From: Prevotella merdae
GTDB lineage: Bacteria; Bacteroidota; Bacteroidia; Bacteroidales; Bacteroidaceae
Length of the DNA: 64,000 bases
Assembly: GCF_900290275.1 (NCBI RefSeq)
Contig: NZ_LT985325.1
Span: 168,589-232,588, forward strand
Direction: 5' to 3'
Positions 34,599-45,262 of this stretch are shown here, piece after piece (the first letter of the stretch is position 1; every line of letters starts with the position of its first letter). Both the position numbers and the translations under genes were made by a program. The notes under the pieces were generated by a model, which was not told where the DNA came from, did not search any database, and saw only the letters and a list, made by a program, of their open reading frames with translations.

Positions 34599-35660
34599 TT
34601 ATTTGTTGTTTAGTGCAATGCGCTTAATTACATCGCACACAAGGCGGTTCTGCTCGCGGCGTCCGAGTGTTATGCGCATATGTGTGTTGATGTCAGGCTC
34701 GTTCATAAACTTTACCTTATAGCTTTGGCTAGCAAACTCAGCCTCCAAAGCCTCCTTCAACTCAATAGGATATTTAATTAGGATGAAGTTGGCAATAGAC
34801 TTGTAAACCTTAAATCCTGGCAAGGCGCCAATCTCCTCGGTATACATAGCGCGTGCCTCGTCCATTACATTGGCTATTTCGCGGTAATGGCTTTCCGATT
34901 TAATTGCGGCTATAGCCACCTCTTCGGATAGACGGTCGTAGCCGAGATATTTGTTGGCATAACGGCCAAAGCGTTCCATCATCTCGCCTTTTCCTACAAA
35001 ACCAAATCCCCAACGCAAGCCAGGGAGGCCATAGAACTTAGACAGTGTGCGGCAGAAGATGATATTAGGATGGCGCTCAATCATATCTTTTATGTAGCTT
35101 ATGTCGGATGTTACATACGAGGCGTAAGCCTCGTCAACAAGCATTACCGATGTTTCTGGCAACATCTGTGCAAGAAGCTCAAGCTCGTCAACGGTCAGAC
35201 CGTTGCCGGTTGGGTTATTGGGCGATGCTACAAGCATAATCTTAGGCTGCTCTTCGTCTATCATCTTCTTCAAAGCTTCGAAGTCGTAGGCAAAGGAGTC
35301 GTTAGTTTCGTACACGGGATAAAGCATTGTATTACCGTTAACCTCGTCGGCTATAGACTTGTAATACCACCAAGAGAACTTTGGAATGAACATCTTGCGG
35401 TTGCCATCTTCGCCTGTAAGGAAGTAGTGAACAGCCATCTTCAGAAGGTCCTCGGCACCATAACCAAGGAGAATCTGTTTTTCGTCGATACCATAGTATT
35501 CGGCAAGAAATTCGGAGAATATACTTTTCTTACCCTCATCGTAGATACGGGTGTAGAATGCAAGCTTGCGTATGTCGAAGTTTTTTATAGCGTTCACAAC
35601 TTCGTCTGATGGGGTGAAATTGAATTCGTTCCTATCGAGATAATTCAACTCTTTATTCAT
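34599..35660 (-). CDS. HisC-like PLP aminotransferase or decarboxylase
   Basis: The 353-residue fold-type I PLP enzyme has SPNNPTGN at 146-153, DEAY at 176-179, and the PLP lysine Lys208 in TLSKFYGLPGLRWGFG. This resembles HisC and the CobD threonine-phosphate decarboxylase group. Next to a LicC-like and a LicD gene it may make the amine, for example by decarboxylating a phospho-amino acid or by aminating a phosphono-aldehyde. Histidinol-phosphate aminotransferase is unlikely, as no his genes are near. Confidence 0.75.
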   Translation of the reverse strand: MNKELNYLDRNEFNFTPSDEVVNAIKNFDIRKLAFYTRIYDEGKKSIFSEFLAEYYGIDEKQILLGYGAEDLLKMAVHYFLTGEDGNRKMFIPKFSWWYYKSIADEVNGNTMLYPVYETNDSFAYDFEALKKMIDEEQPKIMLVASPNNPTGNGLTVDELELLAQMLPETSVMLVDEAYASYVTSDISYIKDMIERHPNIIFCRTLSKFYGLPGLRWGFGFVGKGEMMERFGRYANKYLGYDRLSEEVAIAAIKSESHYREIANVMDEARAMYTEEIGALPGFKVYKSIANFILIKYPIELKEALEAEFASQSYKVKFMNEPDINTHMRITLGRREQNRLVCDVIKRIALNNK

Positions 35661-35675
35661 TATAATGATTATTTT

Positions 35676-37007
35676 TTATTTAGATGCAAAGGTAGTGCAA
35701 TTTTCTGAGTTAGCAGTAAGTTTGCTCCGAAAAACAAAGAATATTACTGCTAAAGTCACCGAAGCAACGCTGGCGGCTATGGCAATAAGGAAGAATTGAC
35801 GGTAGCCAATGTCCATTTGTATCAGTCCGGCAAACACTCCAGCTACTATTGTTGTTGTCCAAGTTAAGCTTGCTGCTGTGGCTCGCCTTAACTGGCTTCC
35901 GTCTTTTGTTGCAAACAGTTCGACAATGGCTGTATAGGCATTGCTGCCAAAGCCAATAGCTATACCGCATGCCAACATTATGCCACACACATCAAACAGT
36001 GAGTAGGCTATGTTGTTGCTTAGATTTTCGAGTAGGATGCTGTATGTAAGTAGTGCTGTAGACATTGGTATAATACACTCTTTCCATTGGCAGCGCCTTA
36101 TAGCAAGTTTTCCAATCCAGCGTCCTACAAATGTGGCTACTACTCCCACTGTGCCTAAAGCCAGTCCTAACTCTTGTGGGGCAAGGCTCAACCCTCCATT
36201 GTGTGTCATATCTATAAGGAATAGGGGTACGATGATAATGGTGAGCGATAGTGGCAGCATAAATATTAAGAAGAAACATAGCATCAGTCGGTTGCGCCAG
36301 CCTTGCATCATAAGGTCTACTGCTTTGACATGGTCGTGACCATGCAATCCGAATATATCTTTCTTGGCTACTACAGGTTTCTTGCCACCTGGTAGGAATA
36401 TGCTATGCCAAAGCCAGATACAGAACTCAACGCCTGCCATTATGTAGAATACAAGGCTCCACGAATAGCGCACGTTGCGCGTAACCACCTCCATATTGCC
36501 TGCCAACATTGTCATTACGCCAATGCCAAAAAGCAAGGCAAGGCTCTTGGATAATAGTGCAAACAGACGGTGTTGATGGTTGGCTGTTGCTTCGTCATCG
36601 GTGTAGAAGCGGTTGGCAGCAATGCTGTAGAACACTCCTGATACAACAACAAAAGGCATAAAACATAGTGTGCCTTGCAGCCAATATGAAGTTGGCAGCG
36701 TGAATGCAACCAACCATAGTGATAGTGCAGATATGAACTCTGCCGAAAGAATCCATACTTTGGTTGTGCCACGGAAGTAAGTTACTACCATTTCGAATAA
36801 TGGTCGTAGCGTAAAAGGTATGGCTAACAACGATACGTAGAGTGCAATTTGACTGTTATTCAGTCCGTATCTACGCATCATAATAGTGGTAAGCACAAGG
36901 ACAGACAGCAACATACCGTCGCCGAAGTGCAGCGACGGAAACCATGACCAACGCATACGGCGCGGTGCCGTAGTTTTGGTGTTGTTGGTTGTTGTGTTGT
37001 CTGTCAT
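35676..37007 (-). CDS. AmpG-like MFS transporter, second copy
   Basis: The 443-residue permease has about 12 hydrophobic segments and starts with RMRWSWFPSLHFGDGMLLSV. It resembles its neighbour at 37021 in layout (SLLAIPFTLRPLFEMVV against [15 protein letters not shown]), but it lacks the [13 protein letters not shown] segment. It could import muropeptides or another saccharide. The gap to the upstream permease is 13 nt, so both belong to one operon with the SpoIID fusion gene. Confidence 0.75.
   Translation of the reverse strand: MTDNTTTNNTKTTAPRRMRWSWFPSLHFGDGMLLSVLVLTTIMMRRYGLNNSQIALYVSLLAIPFTLRPLFEMVVTYFRGTTKVWILSAEFISALSLWLVAFTLPTSYWLQGTLCFMPFVVVSGVFYSIAANRFYTDDEATANHQHRLFALLSKSLALLFGIGVMTMLAGNMEVVTRNVRYSWSLVFYIMAGVEFCIWLWHSIFLPGGKKPVVAKKDIFGLHGHDHVKAVDLMMQGWRNRLMLCFFLIFMLPLSLTIIIVPLFLIDMTHNGGLSLAPQELGLALGTVGVVATFVGRWIGKLAIRRCQWKECIIPMSTALLTYSILLENLSNNIAYSLFDVCGIMLACGIAIGFGSNAYTAIVELFATKDGSQLRRATAASLTWTTTIVAGVFAGLIQMDIGYRQFFLIAIAASVASVTLAVIFFVFRSKLTANSENCTTFASK
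35687..35694 (-). promoter_or_regulatory. -7 element upstream of the aminotransferase gene
   Basis: The minus strand reads TACCTTTG inside the last codons of the upstream permease gene, 27 nt before the aminotransferase start. No -33 TTTG is seen. Confidence 0.35.
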
Positions 37008-37020
37008 GTGGTTTGTTTTT

Positions 37021-38295
37021 TTATTTCTTCTTTCCGAAGTCTGGGTCTATCTTCAAGAACGCCGTAACGATGAATGTGATTAGGCAGCATGCCATGACGA
37101 TGATGAAGAAGGTTTGGTAGCCTACAATATCCTTTATATATCCCGACACCATACCTGGAAGCATCAGTCCGAGATAGGAAATGCCAGTACATATAGAGTA
37201 GTGGGATGTTTGAAACTTTCCCTTGCAGTAGTACAGCATATATAGCGTTAGCACCGTAAAGCCTAATCCATATCCAAATTGTTCAACAAATAGGCACGAT
37301 GATACGAGCCAAATGTTGGAGTTGAGTGTATAGCTTAGGTATATGTACACCACGTCGGGCAATGTTATGGCGCAAACCATAGGCCAAAGCCATTTCTTCA
37401 TGCCGTCTCTACTAACTAATACGCCACCTATGATGCCGCCAAGAAGCAAGCCTATTATGCCTACAAATCCTTGGGCAAAACCATATTCACCAAGTGTAAG
37501 TCCGAGTCCGCCTTCTGTACTTGGGCGCATTAGAAATGTCTTGGTCATTGTATTTAGCAATGCCTCAGGAAAGCGATACAGCAAGAGGAACACCATGGCA
37601 AAGATGGTATCCTTTAATTCGAACTTGCTGAAGAATGTTATAAACATCGACTTCAGTTCTCTTGCAATATCGGACGCTTTCTTTTGTGTGGCAACATCTT
37701 CGTCAGAGCGTGGCATTACACGACTATGGTAGAGCCATATGCAGATGAACAGACCTGCAAGACCATAGAATACCAAGGTCCATGTGTACACAACACTCAT
37801 ATTGAAATAGTTCTCAAGCTTGTCGGCAAGTTTGGCAAGACCAGCATTGACAAACACAACGGCAAGTCTATAGAAAGTGTTTCTTAGTCCTACATATTTG
37901 GTTTGGTTGTGCTCGTCAAGCATCAGCATGTAGTAGCCATCTGCGGCTATGTCGTGTGTGGCACTGGCAAAAGCCATGGAGAAGAAAAAGAACATTGTGC
38001 CTTGAAACCAAAATGCTGTTGGCAACGTAAAGGCAATACCAGCCAATGCACCTCCAATGAGCATCTGCATTGTCAGTATCCACCAACGCTTGGTTTTTAG
38101 GATGTCTATAAACGGACTCCATAATGGCTTCAACACCCACGGCAGACAAAGCCATCCGGCATACAATGCCACGTCGGCATCACTCAGTCCCATCTGCATA
38201 TACATAAATACAGACAGGGCTGTTACGATGATGTTGGGCAGTCCCTCAGCAAAATACAGTGTGGGAATCCATGCCCACGGATTGGTCTTCATCAT
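37021..38295 (-). CDS. AmpG-like MFS transporter
   Basis: The 424-residue inner-membrane permease has about 12 segments. [20 protein letters not shown], the [18 protein letters not shown] loop after helix 2, and [12 protein letters not shown] correspond to segments conserved in AmpG, the proton-driven importer of GlcNAc-anhydroMurNAc peptides. Its start overlaps the stop of the SpoIID fusion gene by 4 nt, indicating coupled translation. That link supports a peptidoglycan-recycling substrate. Confidence 0.8.
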   Translation of the reverse strand: MMKTNPWAWIPTLYFAEGLPNIIVTALSVFMYMQMGLSDADVALYAGWLCLPWVLKPLWSPFIDILKTKRWWILTMQMLIGGALAGIAFTLPTAFWFQGTMFFFFSMAFASATHDIAADGYYMLMLDEHNQTKYVGLRNTFYRLAVVFVNAGLAKLADKLENYFNMSVVYTWTLVFYGLAGLFICIWLYHSRVMPRSDEDVATQKKASDIARELKSMFITFFSKFELKDTIFAMVFLLLYRFPEALLNTMTKTFLMRPSTEGGLGLTLGEYGFAQGFVGIIGLLLGGIIGGVLVSRDGMKKWLWPMVCAITLPDVVYIYLSYTLNSNIWLVSSCLFVEQFGYGLGFTVLTLYMLYYCKGKFQTSHYSICTGISYLGLMLPGMVSGYIKDIVGYQTFFIIVMACCLITFIVTAFLKIDPDFGKKK

Positions 38296-41200
38296 TTGTA
38301 TATCTTCTTTATCTCCGCGCCACGATAGTAGTGCAGCAAGATGTTGTCGTACTTATAACCTTTGGCACCCATAACAGCAGCACCAATCTGGCACATGCCT
38401 ACGCCATGTCCCCATCCGGCTCCTGTAAGTTGGAAGGTTTGTGGCACACCATTCTTTATGTCTTCCTTGTCTACCACAAACGCACTGCTATATAGATGCG
38501 ACTCGCTAAGAGCACGACGAATCTCAAGTTCCTTGCCTACTGTAAATGTACGCTCTGTGCCCACAATCTTCAGTCTACTTATACGTCCGCTTGTACCACG
38601 TTCTATTGGTATGATGTCTACAATGTCGCCGAATTCTATCTTCAACTTGTTTGACAAGAGATTCTTAATCTGTTCCTGTGTGTAGGTTACATGCCAGCGA
38701 TAGAAGTCGGTTGTCTCTTGGTCGTAGTCGTTAAGCACCTCAGACAGAATCTTCTTGTCGTTGGTGTTGCAGAACGACTCAGGTGATGTGCGAATCCATT
38801 TATCAGCATTAGCCTCAATAGTTAGATCAGGCAGCTTGGCAGTATCAATGTTCTTGCCGCTGCATCCGTCTTCGCTTGTCACCCAGTCTCTTACTCCAAT
38901 TAGATAAGGCTTTTTTATATTCTCCCAGCAATACTGGAACTCCTCTGTAGCACCTCCGCAACACTTGGAGAAACGTGCGTCGCATATCTCGTCGCCATCT
39001 ATAAGAATCTGTCCACGAGTTTCGTGTATAGCCTGTGCAACGTTAGGACTTGTTGCCTTTGTTATACCCTGATAGCGTTGGCAGTGGTCGTCGGCACATA
39101 CATCAAATATGGTATGGTCCTCACGGTCGTACCATTTTATTAGCTCGTCGTCTTTTCTTATGAACGAGAAGAATCCGTTTTGTCCGGCACCTGTCTGCTG
39201 CTTGCGTCGTTGCTCTATTTGTGATAGCAGCCAACTACGTGATATCACAGCATGAGCCTTTAGCAGTTCTAGGCTTGATGTGGCACGCATCTCGCTTGAT
39301 ATAACGCTTTCCAGATACGATTCAACAGGCAATTCGTTTATGGCGCACACCATATCCGAGTCGACAACAAGTCGCAGTGTTCCAAGGAATGTCTGTGTCT
39401 CCTGACGTTCCCAGTGATAATTCACGCCTATTGTAACGTCGTGTAATGAGAATGAAGCATCGGTCGACTGTGGATGGAAGGTTAGTTCTCTGTACTGGTT
39501 GCCGTTCCACATGATGCCACCCTCATGGAATTCAACAATCTGTTCGCCTTCAATAAGGTTTCCCTTAGCCATATACGGCTTATTGAGCGAGAATGATATC
39601 TTGGCTCCGCTTACAATGCCTACTGATACAGATGGTTGCTTTCCGGCAAAGTGAGCAGTAGAGCTGAGCTGGTCTTCAGCACGCATGCGCAGCTTTTCTA
39701 CTGTTTCCTTGAAATCCTGCTGGCGCATACCACATTCCTTTAATATTTCAAGAGCCTCGTCGGCAGTAATGTTCTCGAAGTCTTCATGTCGTGGTGTAAC
39801 GATGAATCCCGACATATCTATAGCCCCCGGGCTAATGATTCGCTTGGCATCGTCTTCGGCAAAGTAGCAGTCGGGACGATGTTTAGCACGTGGAATAACA
39901 ATTGTTATATAGCTGTCACCATCGCGCCATGCCACAATATTCATCATAGGCTCGGTGTCGCCGCCGTGCATAGGCAGTACAGAATGTAGTATACGGAACA
40001 GTTGTTCGCCAGTAGCCGTGTCGGTACAGCGTATAACAAATAGCGGAATAGCAGTTGGTATAGCAGCAATCTCGCCTTTATCGTCCTTCTTTATAAGTAC
40101 CTCCATATCACGGCTAAGTCGAGCCCAATCGGTCTGCAATGGTAACAAGCCTGAGCATATAGCTTGGAAGTGCATATGATCAGGTGCCGATGCTCCACAC
40201 TTAGGACCGTTATAGAACACGGTTAGAGCCGGATAGATGTTAAGCAATTTGTACATTTCGCCATAGTTGATGCCAATGCTCTGTGGGCGATGTGCACGCA
40301 AGGCGATAGTGAAATGCTGCGGCATGATAGGGAATGGATTGACAAGAAGTGTAAAGTTCTTGTCTATCTGCTTCTGCATCTGTTCCTTTGGACGGTTCTG
40401 CTCACATAAGAAACAAGGACGCTGAGCTATGCTCTTCTTGTCGATACTTGCTCCGGTAGACACCATTCGTGCCGGGTTAAACTGCAACTTAATTGTTATC
40501 TCGCCGCAAGTAAGCTCGCGTGTCTTTACGTTTTGCAGGTCACGGAAGTGTTGACGTGCATCTTCCCACAACTCAAGTTGTCGGTTAAAGAAGCGTTGCA
40601 GCGAGCTGTCGGCTGTAGTATCAGTGCATCCAGACGATAGTTGCTGACGTGCGGCAATCTCAAGAGTGCGTAGACGGTCCTTATACAGATTGTTTGCATT
40701 CTGTCGTTCAATGCTAAGGGCTGCATCGCTATTGCCGTCCCAACGGCGGCATAGATACAGTTCGTCGAATATTCTGCCTATACGATACTTGCGCGAGAAG
40801 GCAAGTCCAAGGGCATAATCCTCGCCGTAGCTTGTATTAGGAAATTGTATCTGGCGCAATATTGGTGTAAAGAAAGCACGTGGAGCGCCAAGTCCGTTTA
40901 TGCGCAAGGCATTGTTCGGACCATTTAGGTCGGTCCACTCGCGATGGTCTATTAGGCCTGGAGGCAATGTTTCAAGTTGGAAGTTGCACATACGATAGCT
41001 TCCTACGATCATGGCAGCCCCTTGACGATGAAACTCATCAACGATGCGCTGCAACGTTTGTGGTGATGAGTATAGGTCGTCACTATCGAGCTGGACGGCA
41101 AATCTACCGCATCGCATATCGTCTATTGCAATATTCCAGCAACCGCCAATACCGAGATCGGTGCGTGTTGGTACGATATGTACAAGGCGTTTGTCGGTTT

Positions 41201-42110
41201 CGGCAATAGAGTTGAGTATCTCTGTTGTGCCATCGGTAGAATGGTTGTCTACAACAATTACATTGAACTTGAATGTTGTCTTCTGTGATAGAGCCGAGTT
41301 TACGGCATCTGCCACCGTTTTAGCACGGTTGTATACAGGTATAACTACAGATGCCTCGAAGTCGAAGTCTTGCTCACTGAAGTCGGGACGTGTATAATGT
41401 GCCGTGTCTACCAATGCCCCTATGGTGTCAAGATGCTTGGTTGCCACTTGTTCCATCTCAACTTGGACATCGCGGTTGCGTGGATTTACGTAATCAAACT
41501 GACGTTCGCCACTCTTGCGCAAGTCGGTTTCTATCTGAGTATATAGATACTCGTTAATGTGGAAAATCTGTGCCTTACGACTGATGAATAGGCGGAAGTC
41601 GTAAAGTCCAGCCCATTCGTATGATGTATTTGAGCGTTGTGCTGCATATTCGTGCAACAATGACGAGCGGATAAGCAATAGCTGGCCGAAGTCAAAATCG
41701 TCGCGTATGCTTCCCACTTGATAGTCAATAGTGGGATGTTTCTCTACCTTATCCTCCTTTTTAATATAGCTGTCGGCATATACCATACCAGCTCCACTGT
41801 CTGTAGCTACGCGCAACAGGCGTTCAAGAGCATGCAAACCAAGGCTTACGGGTGTGGTTTTAAGGCTAAGAAGCACATAGTCGGCGTCGGTATGGGCGTC
41901 GATATCAAGCAATGTCTTAGTAGATGCGAGGCTGCCGATTGTAATGAAAGTACAGTCGTCGGCGCTGCTTTTGTCAAGGCTTGCATTTGCTTCATCGTCA
42001 ATCAGCAGATTTATATGTTGTATGGTCTTGCTTTGTCTTAGCGTTTGCAGCGTTTCCTTTATGTCGGACAAATCGCAACAAGGCATAAAGCAGTCAATTT
42101 TCTCTCTCAT
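38292..42110 (-). CDS. glycosyltransferase + DUF4922 (HIT-like) + SpoIID/LytB fusion protein
   Basis: The start at 42110 ([14 protein letters not shown]) is preferred over an upstream hydrophobic extension. The 1272-residue protein has three parts. Residues 1-430 hold a degenerate and then a typical GT2 fold ([21 protein letters not shown] at 342-345). Residues 540-780 are DUF4922, with CFLC at 566-569 and the HIT-like His645-x-His647 in PDHMHFQ. Residues 830-1272 are a SpoIID/LytB domain with the probable catalytic Glu940 in VISSEM and the closing [18 protein letters not shown]. SpoIID enzymes cleave stripped peptidoglycan strands. No signal peptide is obvious, which is odd for that role. 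It is coupled to two AmpG-like permeases. Confidence 0.85.
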   Translation of the reverse strand: MREKIDCFMPCCDLSDIKETLQTLRQSKTIQHINLLIDDEANASLDKSSADDCTFITIGSLASTKTLLDIDAHTDADYVLLSLKTTPVSLGLHALERLLRVATDSGAGMVYADSYIKKEDKVEKHPTIDYQVGSIRDDFDFGQLLLIRSSLLHEYAAQRSNTSYEWAGLYDFRLFISRKAQIFHINEYLYTQIETDLRKSGERQFDYVNPRNRDVQVEMEQVATKHLDTIGALVDTAHYTRPDFSEQDFDFEASVVIPVYNRAKTVADAVNSALSQKTTFKFNVIVVDNHSTDGTTEILNSIAETDKRLVHIVPTRTDLGIGGCWNIAIDDMRCGRFAVQLDSDDLYSSPQTLQRIVDEFHRQGAAMIVGSYRMCNFQLETLPPGLIDHREWTDLNGPNNALRINGLGAPRAFFTPILRQIQFPNTSYGEDYALGLAFSRKYRIGRIFDELYLCRRWDGNSDAALSIERQNANNLYKDRLRTLEIAARQQLSSGCTDTTADSSLQRFFNRQLELWEDARQHFRDLQNVKTRELTCGEITIKLQFNPARMVSTGASIDKKSIAQRPCFLCEQNRPKEQMQKQIDKNFTLLVNPFPIMPQHFTIALRAHRPQSIGINYGEMYKLLNIYPALTVFYNGPKCGASAPDHMHFQAICSGLLPLQTDWARLSRDMEVLIKKDDKGEIAAIPTAIPLFVIRCTDTATGEQLFRILHSVLPMHGGDTEPMMNIVAWRDGDSYITIVIPRAKHRPDCYFAEDDAKRIISPGAIDMSGFIVTPRHEDFENITADEALEILKECGMRQQDFKETVEKLRMRAEDQLSSTAHFAGKQPSVSVGIVSGAKISFSLNKPYMAKGNLIEGEQIVEFHEGGIMWNGNQYRELTFHPQSTDASFSLHDVTIGVNYHWERQETQTFLGTLRLVVDSDMVCAINELPVESYLESVISSEMRATSSLELLKAHAVISRSWLLSQIEQRRKQQTGAGQNGFFSFIRKDDELIKWYDREDHTIFDVCADDHCQRYQGITKATSPNVAQAIHETRGQILIDGDEICDARFSKCCGGATEEFQYCWENIKKPYLIGVRDWVTSEDGCSGKNIDTAKLPDLTIEANADKWIRTSPESFCNTNDKKILSEVLNDYDQETTDFYRWHVTYTQEQIKNLLSNKLKIEFGDIVDIIPIERGTSGRISRLKIVGTERTFTVGKELEIRRALSESHLYSSAFVVDKEDIKNGVPQTFQLTGAGWGHGVGMCQIGAAVMGAKGYKYDNILLHYYRGAEIKKIYK

Positions 42111-42146
42111 TGTTATTAGTTTGTATTTATTTCGGTTATTGTATGG

Positions 42147-42154
42147 CAAAATTA
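42147..42154 (-). promoter_or_regulatory. -7 element of the SpoIID fusion operon
   Basis: The minus strand reads TAATTTTG 36 nt before the start at 42110; no -33 TTTG at the right distance. Confidence 0.4.
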
Positions 42155-42250
42155 CACAAAATATTCTAAGCATCTGCCTTAACAGCGATATTATTTATTG
42201 GTGACGATGCTATTTCATTAGTTAATGTAGGTTAATAGGCTGATTTGGAT

Positions 42251-42282
42251 TTTGGCACATTGAAATCAAAAAGCTATTTTTG
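42251..42282 (+). promoter_or_regulatory. promoter of the esterase-like gene
   Basis: TTTG at 42251-42254, 20 nt, TATTTTTG at 42275-42282; the ATG is at 42315. Confidence 0.7.
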
Positions 42283-42314
42283 TCAATGAAAAATACAAAC
42301 AAACGATTTACAAC

Positions 42315-43358
42315 ATGAGGAAATATGTCTTTTTGGTATTCTTTGCGTGTTCGGCAATACTTTGCGCCCAGGATAATGGCAAATGGAGTTTGGTACGAGA
42401 ACATCAGCAGAAGAGTTTTGCAAATACAATTCCACCTGGCAACTACAGCGGCATCACTCCGCTTGGCGACGATGTCTATGCGATGGTGAGTGATAAGTCG
42501 GACTCGGCTCTTTATTTTAATGTACGTCTGTATATAAGCAAACAGACTGGCGAACTGTTGCAGGCCGAATATCTTGGACCGCAAGGAAGGGTGGATACTA
42601 TATCGCTCGACAACGAGGCTATTGCGCGTGTGTCCGACTCGACTGTGGTTATAGCAAGCGAGGGTAAGTATAGGTTGAAGGAGTATATGCTTAACAGCGA
42701 TAATGTTGACCAAGGTCTGTGGGAATGGTCTATGCCTAGGTCTGATTTCTATCCCAACTATGTTTTCGAGTCGGCAGCTTACGATAGCGTGCATCACCGA
42801 CTTTGGACTATAAACGAGAGTACTATGCTACGCGACGGAAAACCGGCTACAACGCAAGACCCGCATAACAATGTACTGCGTCTGATATCCTTCGACTGGA
42901 CCAATAAGCGCAACGCTTCGCCCGTGTCGTATCTATACAAGATGGATATGCCCACAACGATGAAGAGGGCTATGACGTACGTCATGGGTGTTAGCGAGCT
43001 ATGTGTCTTGCCAGATGGCAAACTGTTGGTGCTCGAACGCGAGGCTTTCATCCCTCACATTAAGCTTGGTGCTTTCTGCCAATGCAAGTTGTATGTAGTC
43101 GATCCGTATATTGAAACACCATATGCTCTTGACAAGGAATTGGAGCCTGGAGCTCCTTATGTAACTAAACATCTGTTGACATCATGGCGCACCAAGCTTG
43201 GCATAACCAAATATCAATGGGCTAATTACGAGGGCATGTGTCTTGGACCGAAGTTGGAGAATGGCGACCAGGTGGTAGTGCTTGTAAGCGACTCGCAGGA
43301 CGGATATGCGGGAGTGCTTAAGGATTGGTTTAAGACTATTGTAATAAAGAAACAATAG
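42315..43358 (+). CDS. exported esterase-like phytase-family protein
   Basis: The 347-residue protein has a signal peptide (MRKYVFLVFFACSAILCAQ). A six-bladed propeller-like domain of the 'esterase-like activity of phytase' family (PF13449) follows. Markers are SGITPLGDDVYAMVSDKSDS, SLDNEAIARVSDSTVVIASEG, MGVSELCVLPDGKLLVLERE and NYEGMCLGP. The substrate is unknown; these are periplasmic proteins with acidic clusters that may bind calcium. It is monocistronic with its own promoter and terminator. Confidence 0.88.
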   Translation: MRKYVFLVFFACSAILCAQDNGKWSLVREHQQKSFANTIPPGNYSGITPLGDDVYAMVSDKSDSALYFNVRLYISKQTGELLQAEYLGPQGRVDTISLDNEAIARVSDSTVVIASEGKYRLKEYMLNSDNVDQGLWEWSMPRSDFYPNYVFESAAYDSVHHRLWTINESTMLRDGKPATTQDPHNNVLRLISFDWTNKRNASPVSYLYKMDMPTTMKRAMTYVMGVSELCVLPDGKLLVLEREAFIPHIKLGAFCQCKLYVVDPYIETPYALDKELEPGAPYVTKHLLTSWRTKLGITKYQWANYEGMCLGPKLENGDQVVVLVSDSQDGYAGVLKDWFKTIVIKKQ

Positions 43359-43405
43359 GCGAGTCAAATCTGATATTTCTTTTTTTATTTAACGAGCTAT
43401 ACAAA

Positions 43406-43447
43406 ATCGGGTCTAAAGAAAGCCAAGCGACTTTCTTTAGACCCGAT
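43406..43447. terminator. bidirectional terminator
   Basis: A perfect 17-bp stem (ATCGGGTCTAAAGAAAG and its complement) with an 8-nt loop separates the convergent esterase-like gene and galE. Confidence 0.85.
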
Positions 43448-43470
43448 AAATATTTAATGACGATTGTCTA

Positions 43471-44508
43471 TTACATTACGCCGTCAGCACGAAGCTTCTC
43501 CTGCCACTTCCATGCTGAGCGAAGAACATCGTCGAGCTTAGCTTCAGCCTTCCAACCGAGAACCTTGTTAGCCTTCTCTACGTTGCCGAAGATTTCCTCG
43601 ATATCGCCCTCACGACGTGGACCGAACTTCCAGTTAAGCTTAACGCCAGTTGCCTTCTCGAATGTGTTTACAATCTCGAGAGTAGAGTTGCCCTTACCAG
43701 TACCAATGTTGAAGAACTCTAATGGCTCAGTCTCCTCATCGAGTACGCGGCGCATTGCAGCTACGTGAGCCTTAGCAAGGTCTACTACATAGATATAGTC
43801 GCGGATACATGTTCCGTCAGGAGTACTGTAGTCGTTACCGAAGATGGTAAGCTCTTTACGTATACCCATAGCAGTCTGGGTTACGAAAGGAATGAGGTTG
43901 TTAGGCACACCGTTTGGCAATTCGCCAATCTCTGCAGATGGGTGAGCTCCTATTGGGTTGAAGTAGCGCAGAACGATACTCTTGATATTTGCACCGCTGT
44001 GGATGTAGTCGGTGATAATCTGCTCGTTGATTTCCTTTGTGTTGCCATAAGGAGATGTAGCCTTCTGATGTGGGCAATCCTCCTTTACAGGCAGGTTCTC
44101 GAGCTTAGGCTGACCGTAAACAGTGCAGCTTGACGAGAAGATAATGCCCTTGACATTATACTTAGGCATGAGCTCAAGAAGGTTGACAAGCGAGACGATG
44201 TTGTTGCGATAGTAGAGCAAAGGTTTTTGTACGCTCTCGCCTACAGCCTTTGACGCAGCGAAGTGAATGATACCCTCGATGTCTGGATACTTAGCGAAGA
44301 CAGCCTCTGTGGCAGCAAAGTCGCGAAGGTCTACCTGCTCGAATGCAGGACGAACGCCAGTGATCTTCTCAATGCCGTCGAGTACCTCGATCTTTGAGTT
44401 TGACAGGTTGTCAACGATAACTACTTTGTAGCCAGCTTCGATTAGTTCTACAGTAGTGTGTGAGCCGATAAAACCGGTTCCACCAGTTACTAAGATTGTT
44501 TGTTTCAT
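43471..44508 (-). CDS. galE: UDP-glucose 4-epimerase
   Basis: The 345-residue short-chain dehydrogenase interconverts UDP-glucose and UDP-galactose. The NAD-binding motif is TGGTGFIGSHT (8-18), the catalytic Tyr-x3-Lys is in SPYGNTKEINE, and RYFNPIGAHPS and GDGTCIRDYI-like DGTCIRDYIYV are typical of GalE. It lies about 100 nt downstream of rnfA and may be read from the rnf operon or from a weak -7 motif inside the end of rnfA (44632-44639). Confidence 0.95.
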   Translation of the reverse strand: MKQTILVTGGTGFIGSHTTVELIEAGYKVVIVDNLSNSKIEVLDGIEKITGVRPAFEQVDLRDFAATEAVFAKYPDIEGIIHFAASKAVGESVQKPLLYYRNNIVSLVNLLELMPKYNVKGIIFSSSCTVYGQPKLENLPVKEDCPHQKATSPYGNTKEINEQIITDYIHSGANIKSIVLRYFNPIGAHPSAEIGELPNGVPNNLIPFVTQTAMGIRKELTIFGNDYSTPDGTCIRDYIYVVDLAKAHVAAMRRVLDEETEPLEFFNIGTGKGNSTLEIVNTFEKATGVKLNWKFGPRREGDIEEIFGNVEKANKVLGWKAEAKLDDVLRSAWKWQEKLRADGVM

Positions 44509-44613
44509 TTTGTTTAATATTAATGGTTGGTTAAAAATTAAGTCAATATGTATGTGGGGCTTTTCAGAACAATGTATGTTGCTGATATCTTTTGGGCTTT
44601 TAGCCCGTGGCGT

Positions 44614-45213
44614 TTAGTTGCCAAAGATAGCCTTCAGACCATTGTCTACACCGCTGAATCCCATAAATGCCAACGACAGCAAGCCTGCTGTGATGAGCAC
44701 AATGCTCATGCCGCGCATGCCTTTAGGCACATTGGTAAGTGCAAGCTGTTCGCGCAGACCAGCAAACACAATTAGCGCAAGTGCGAAGCCTATGGCTGTA
44801 GAGAAAGCATACACAACACTCTCGATAAGCGAGAATTGCTTTTGTATCACAAGAATTGCCACACCAAGCACGGCACAGTTGGTTGTGATGAGCGGCAAGA
44901 ATATGCCAAGAGCCTGATAGAGTGGGGGAGATATCTTCTTCAGTATAATCTCTACCATCTGCACCAACGATGCTATTACCAGGATGAACGATATGGTTTG
45001 CAGATACTCGATGTGCAGCGGAACCAGCACAAACTGCTGTAAGAGGAACGTTACTATTGTGGCAAGCGTAAGTACGAAAGCCACGGCAGCGCCCATACCC
45101 ATAGCCGTGTCTACCTTCTTCGACACTCCGAGGAACGGACATATGCCTAAGAACTGCGACAAGACGATGTTGTTTACGAATATCGCCGATATGAAGATTA
45201 GTATGTATTCCAT
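44614..45213 (-). CDS. rnfA: Rnf complex subunit A
   Basis: The 199-residue integral membrane subunit has six helices, with the conserved [20 protein letters not shown] at the start and [15 protein letters not shown] in the middle. RnfA and RnfE are related antiparallel halves of the membrane core of the ferredoxin:NAD oxidoreductase, which couples electron flow to sodium or proton export. It is the last gene of the operon. Confidence 0.96.
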   Translation of the reverse strand: MEYILIFISAIFVNNIVLSQFLGICPFLGVSKKVDTAMGMGAAVAFVLTLATIVTFLLQQFVLVPLHIEYLQTISFILVIASLVQMVEIILKKISPPLYQALGIFLPLITTNCAVLGVAILVIQKQFSLIESVVYAFSTAIGFALALIVFAGLREQLALTNVPKGMRGMSIVLITAGLLSLAFMGFSGVDNGLKAIFGN

Positions 45214-45262
45214 TTCTTTGATGTTGTAATGTTATGTCATTTTTATCACGCTTGTGTAGTGT

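Noticed and set aside
42111..42173. N-terminal extension of the SpoIID fusion as a signal peptide
   Set aside because: The extension is short, polar after a few hydrophobic residues (NNRNKYKL) and reaches past the -7 element at 42147.
44588..44600. GGGC/GCCC hairpin after rnfA as a terminator
   Set aside because: The stem is only 4 bp and no T run follows on the minus strand.
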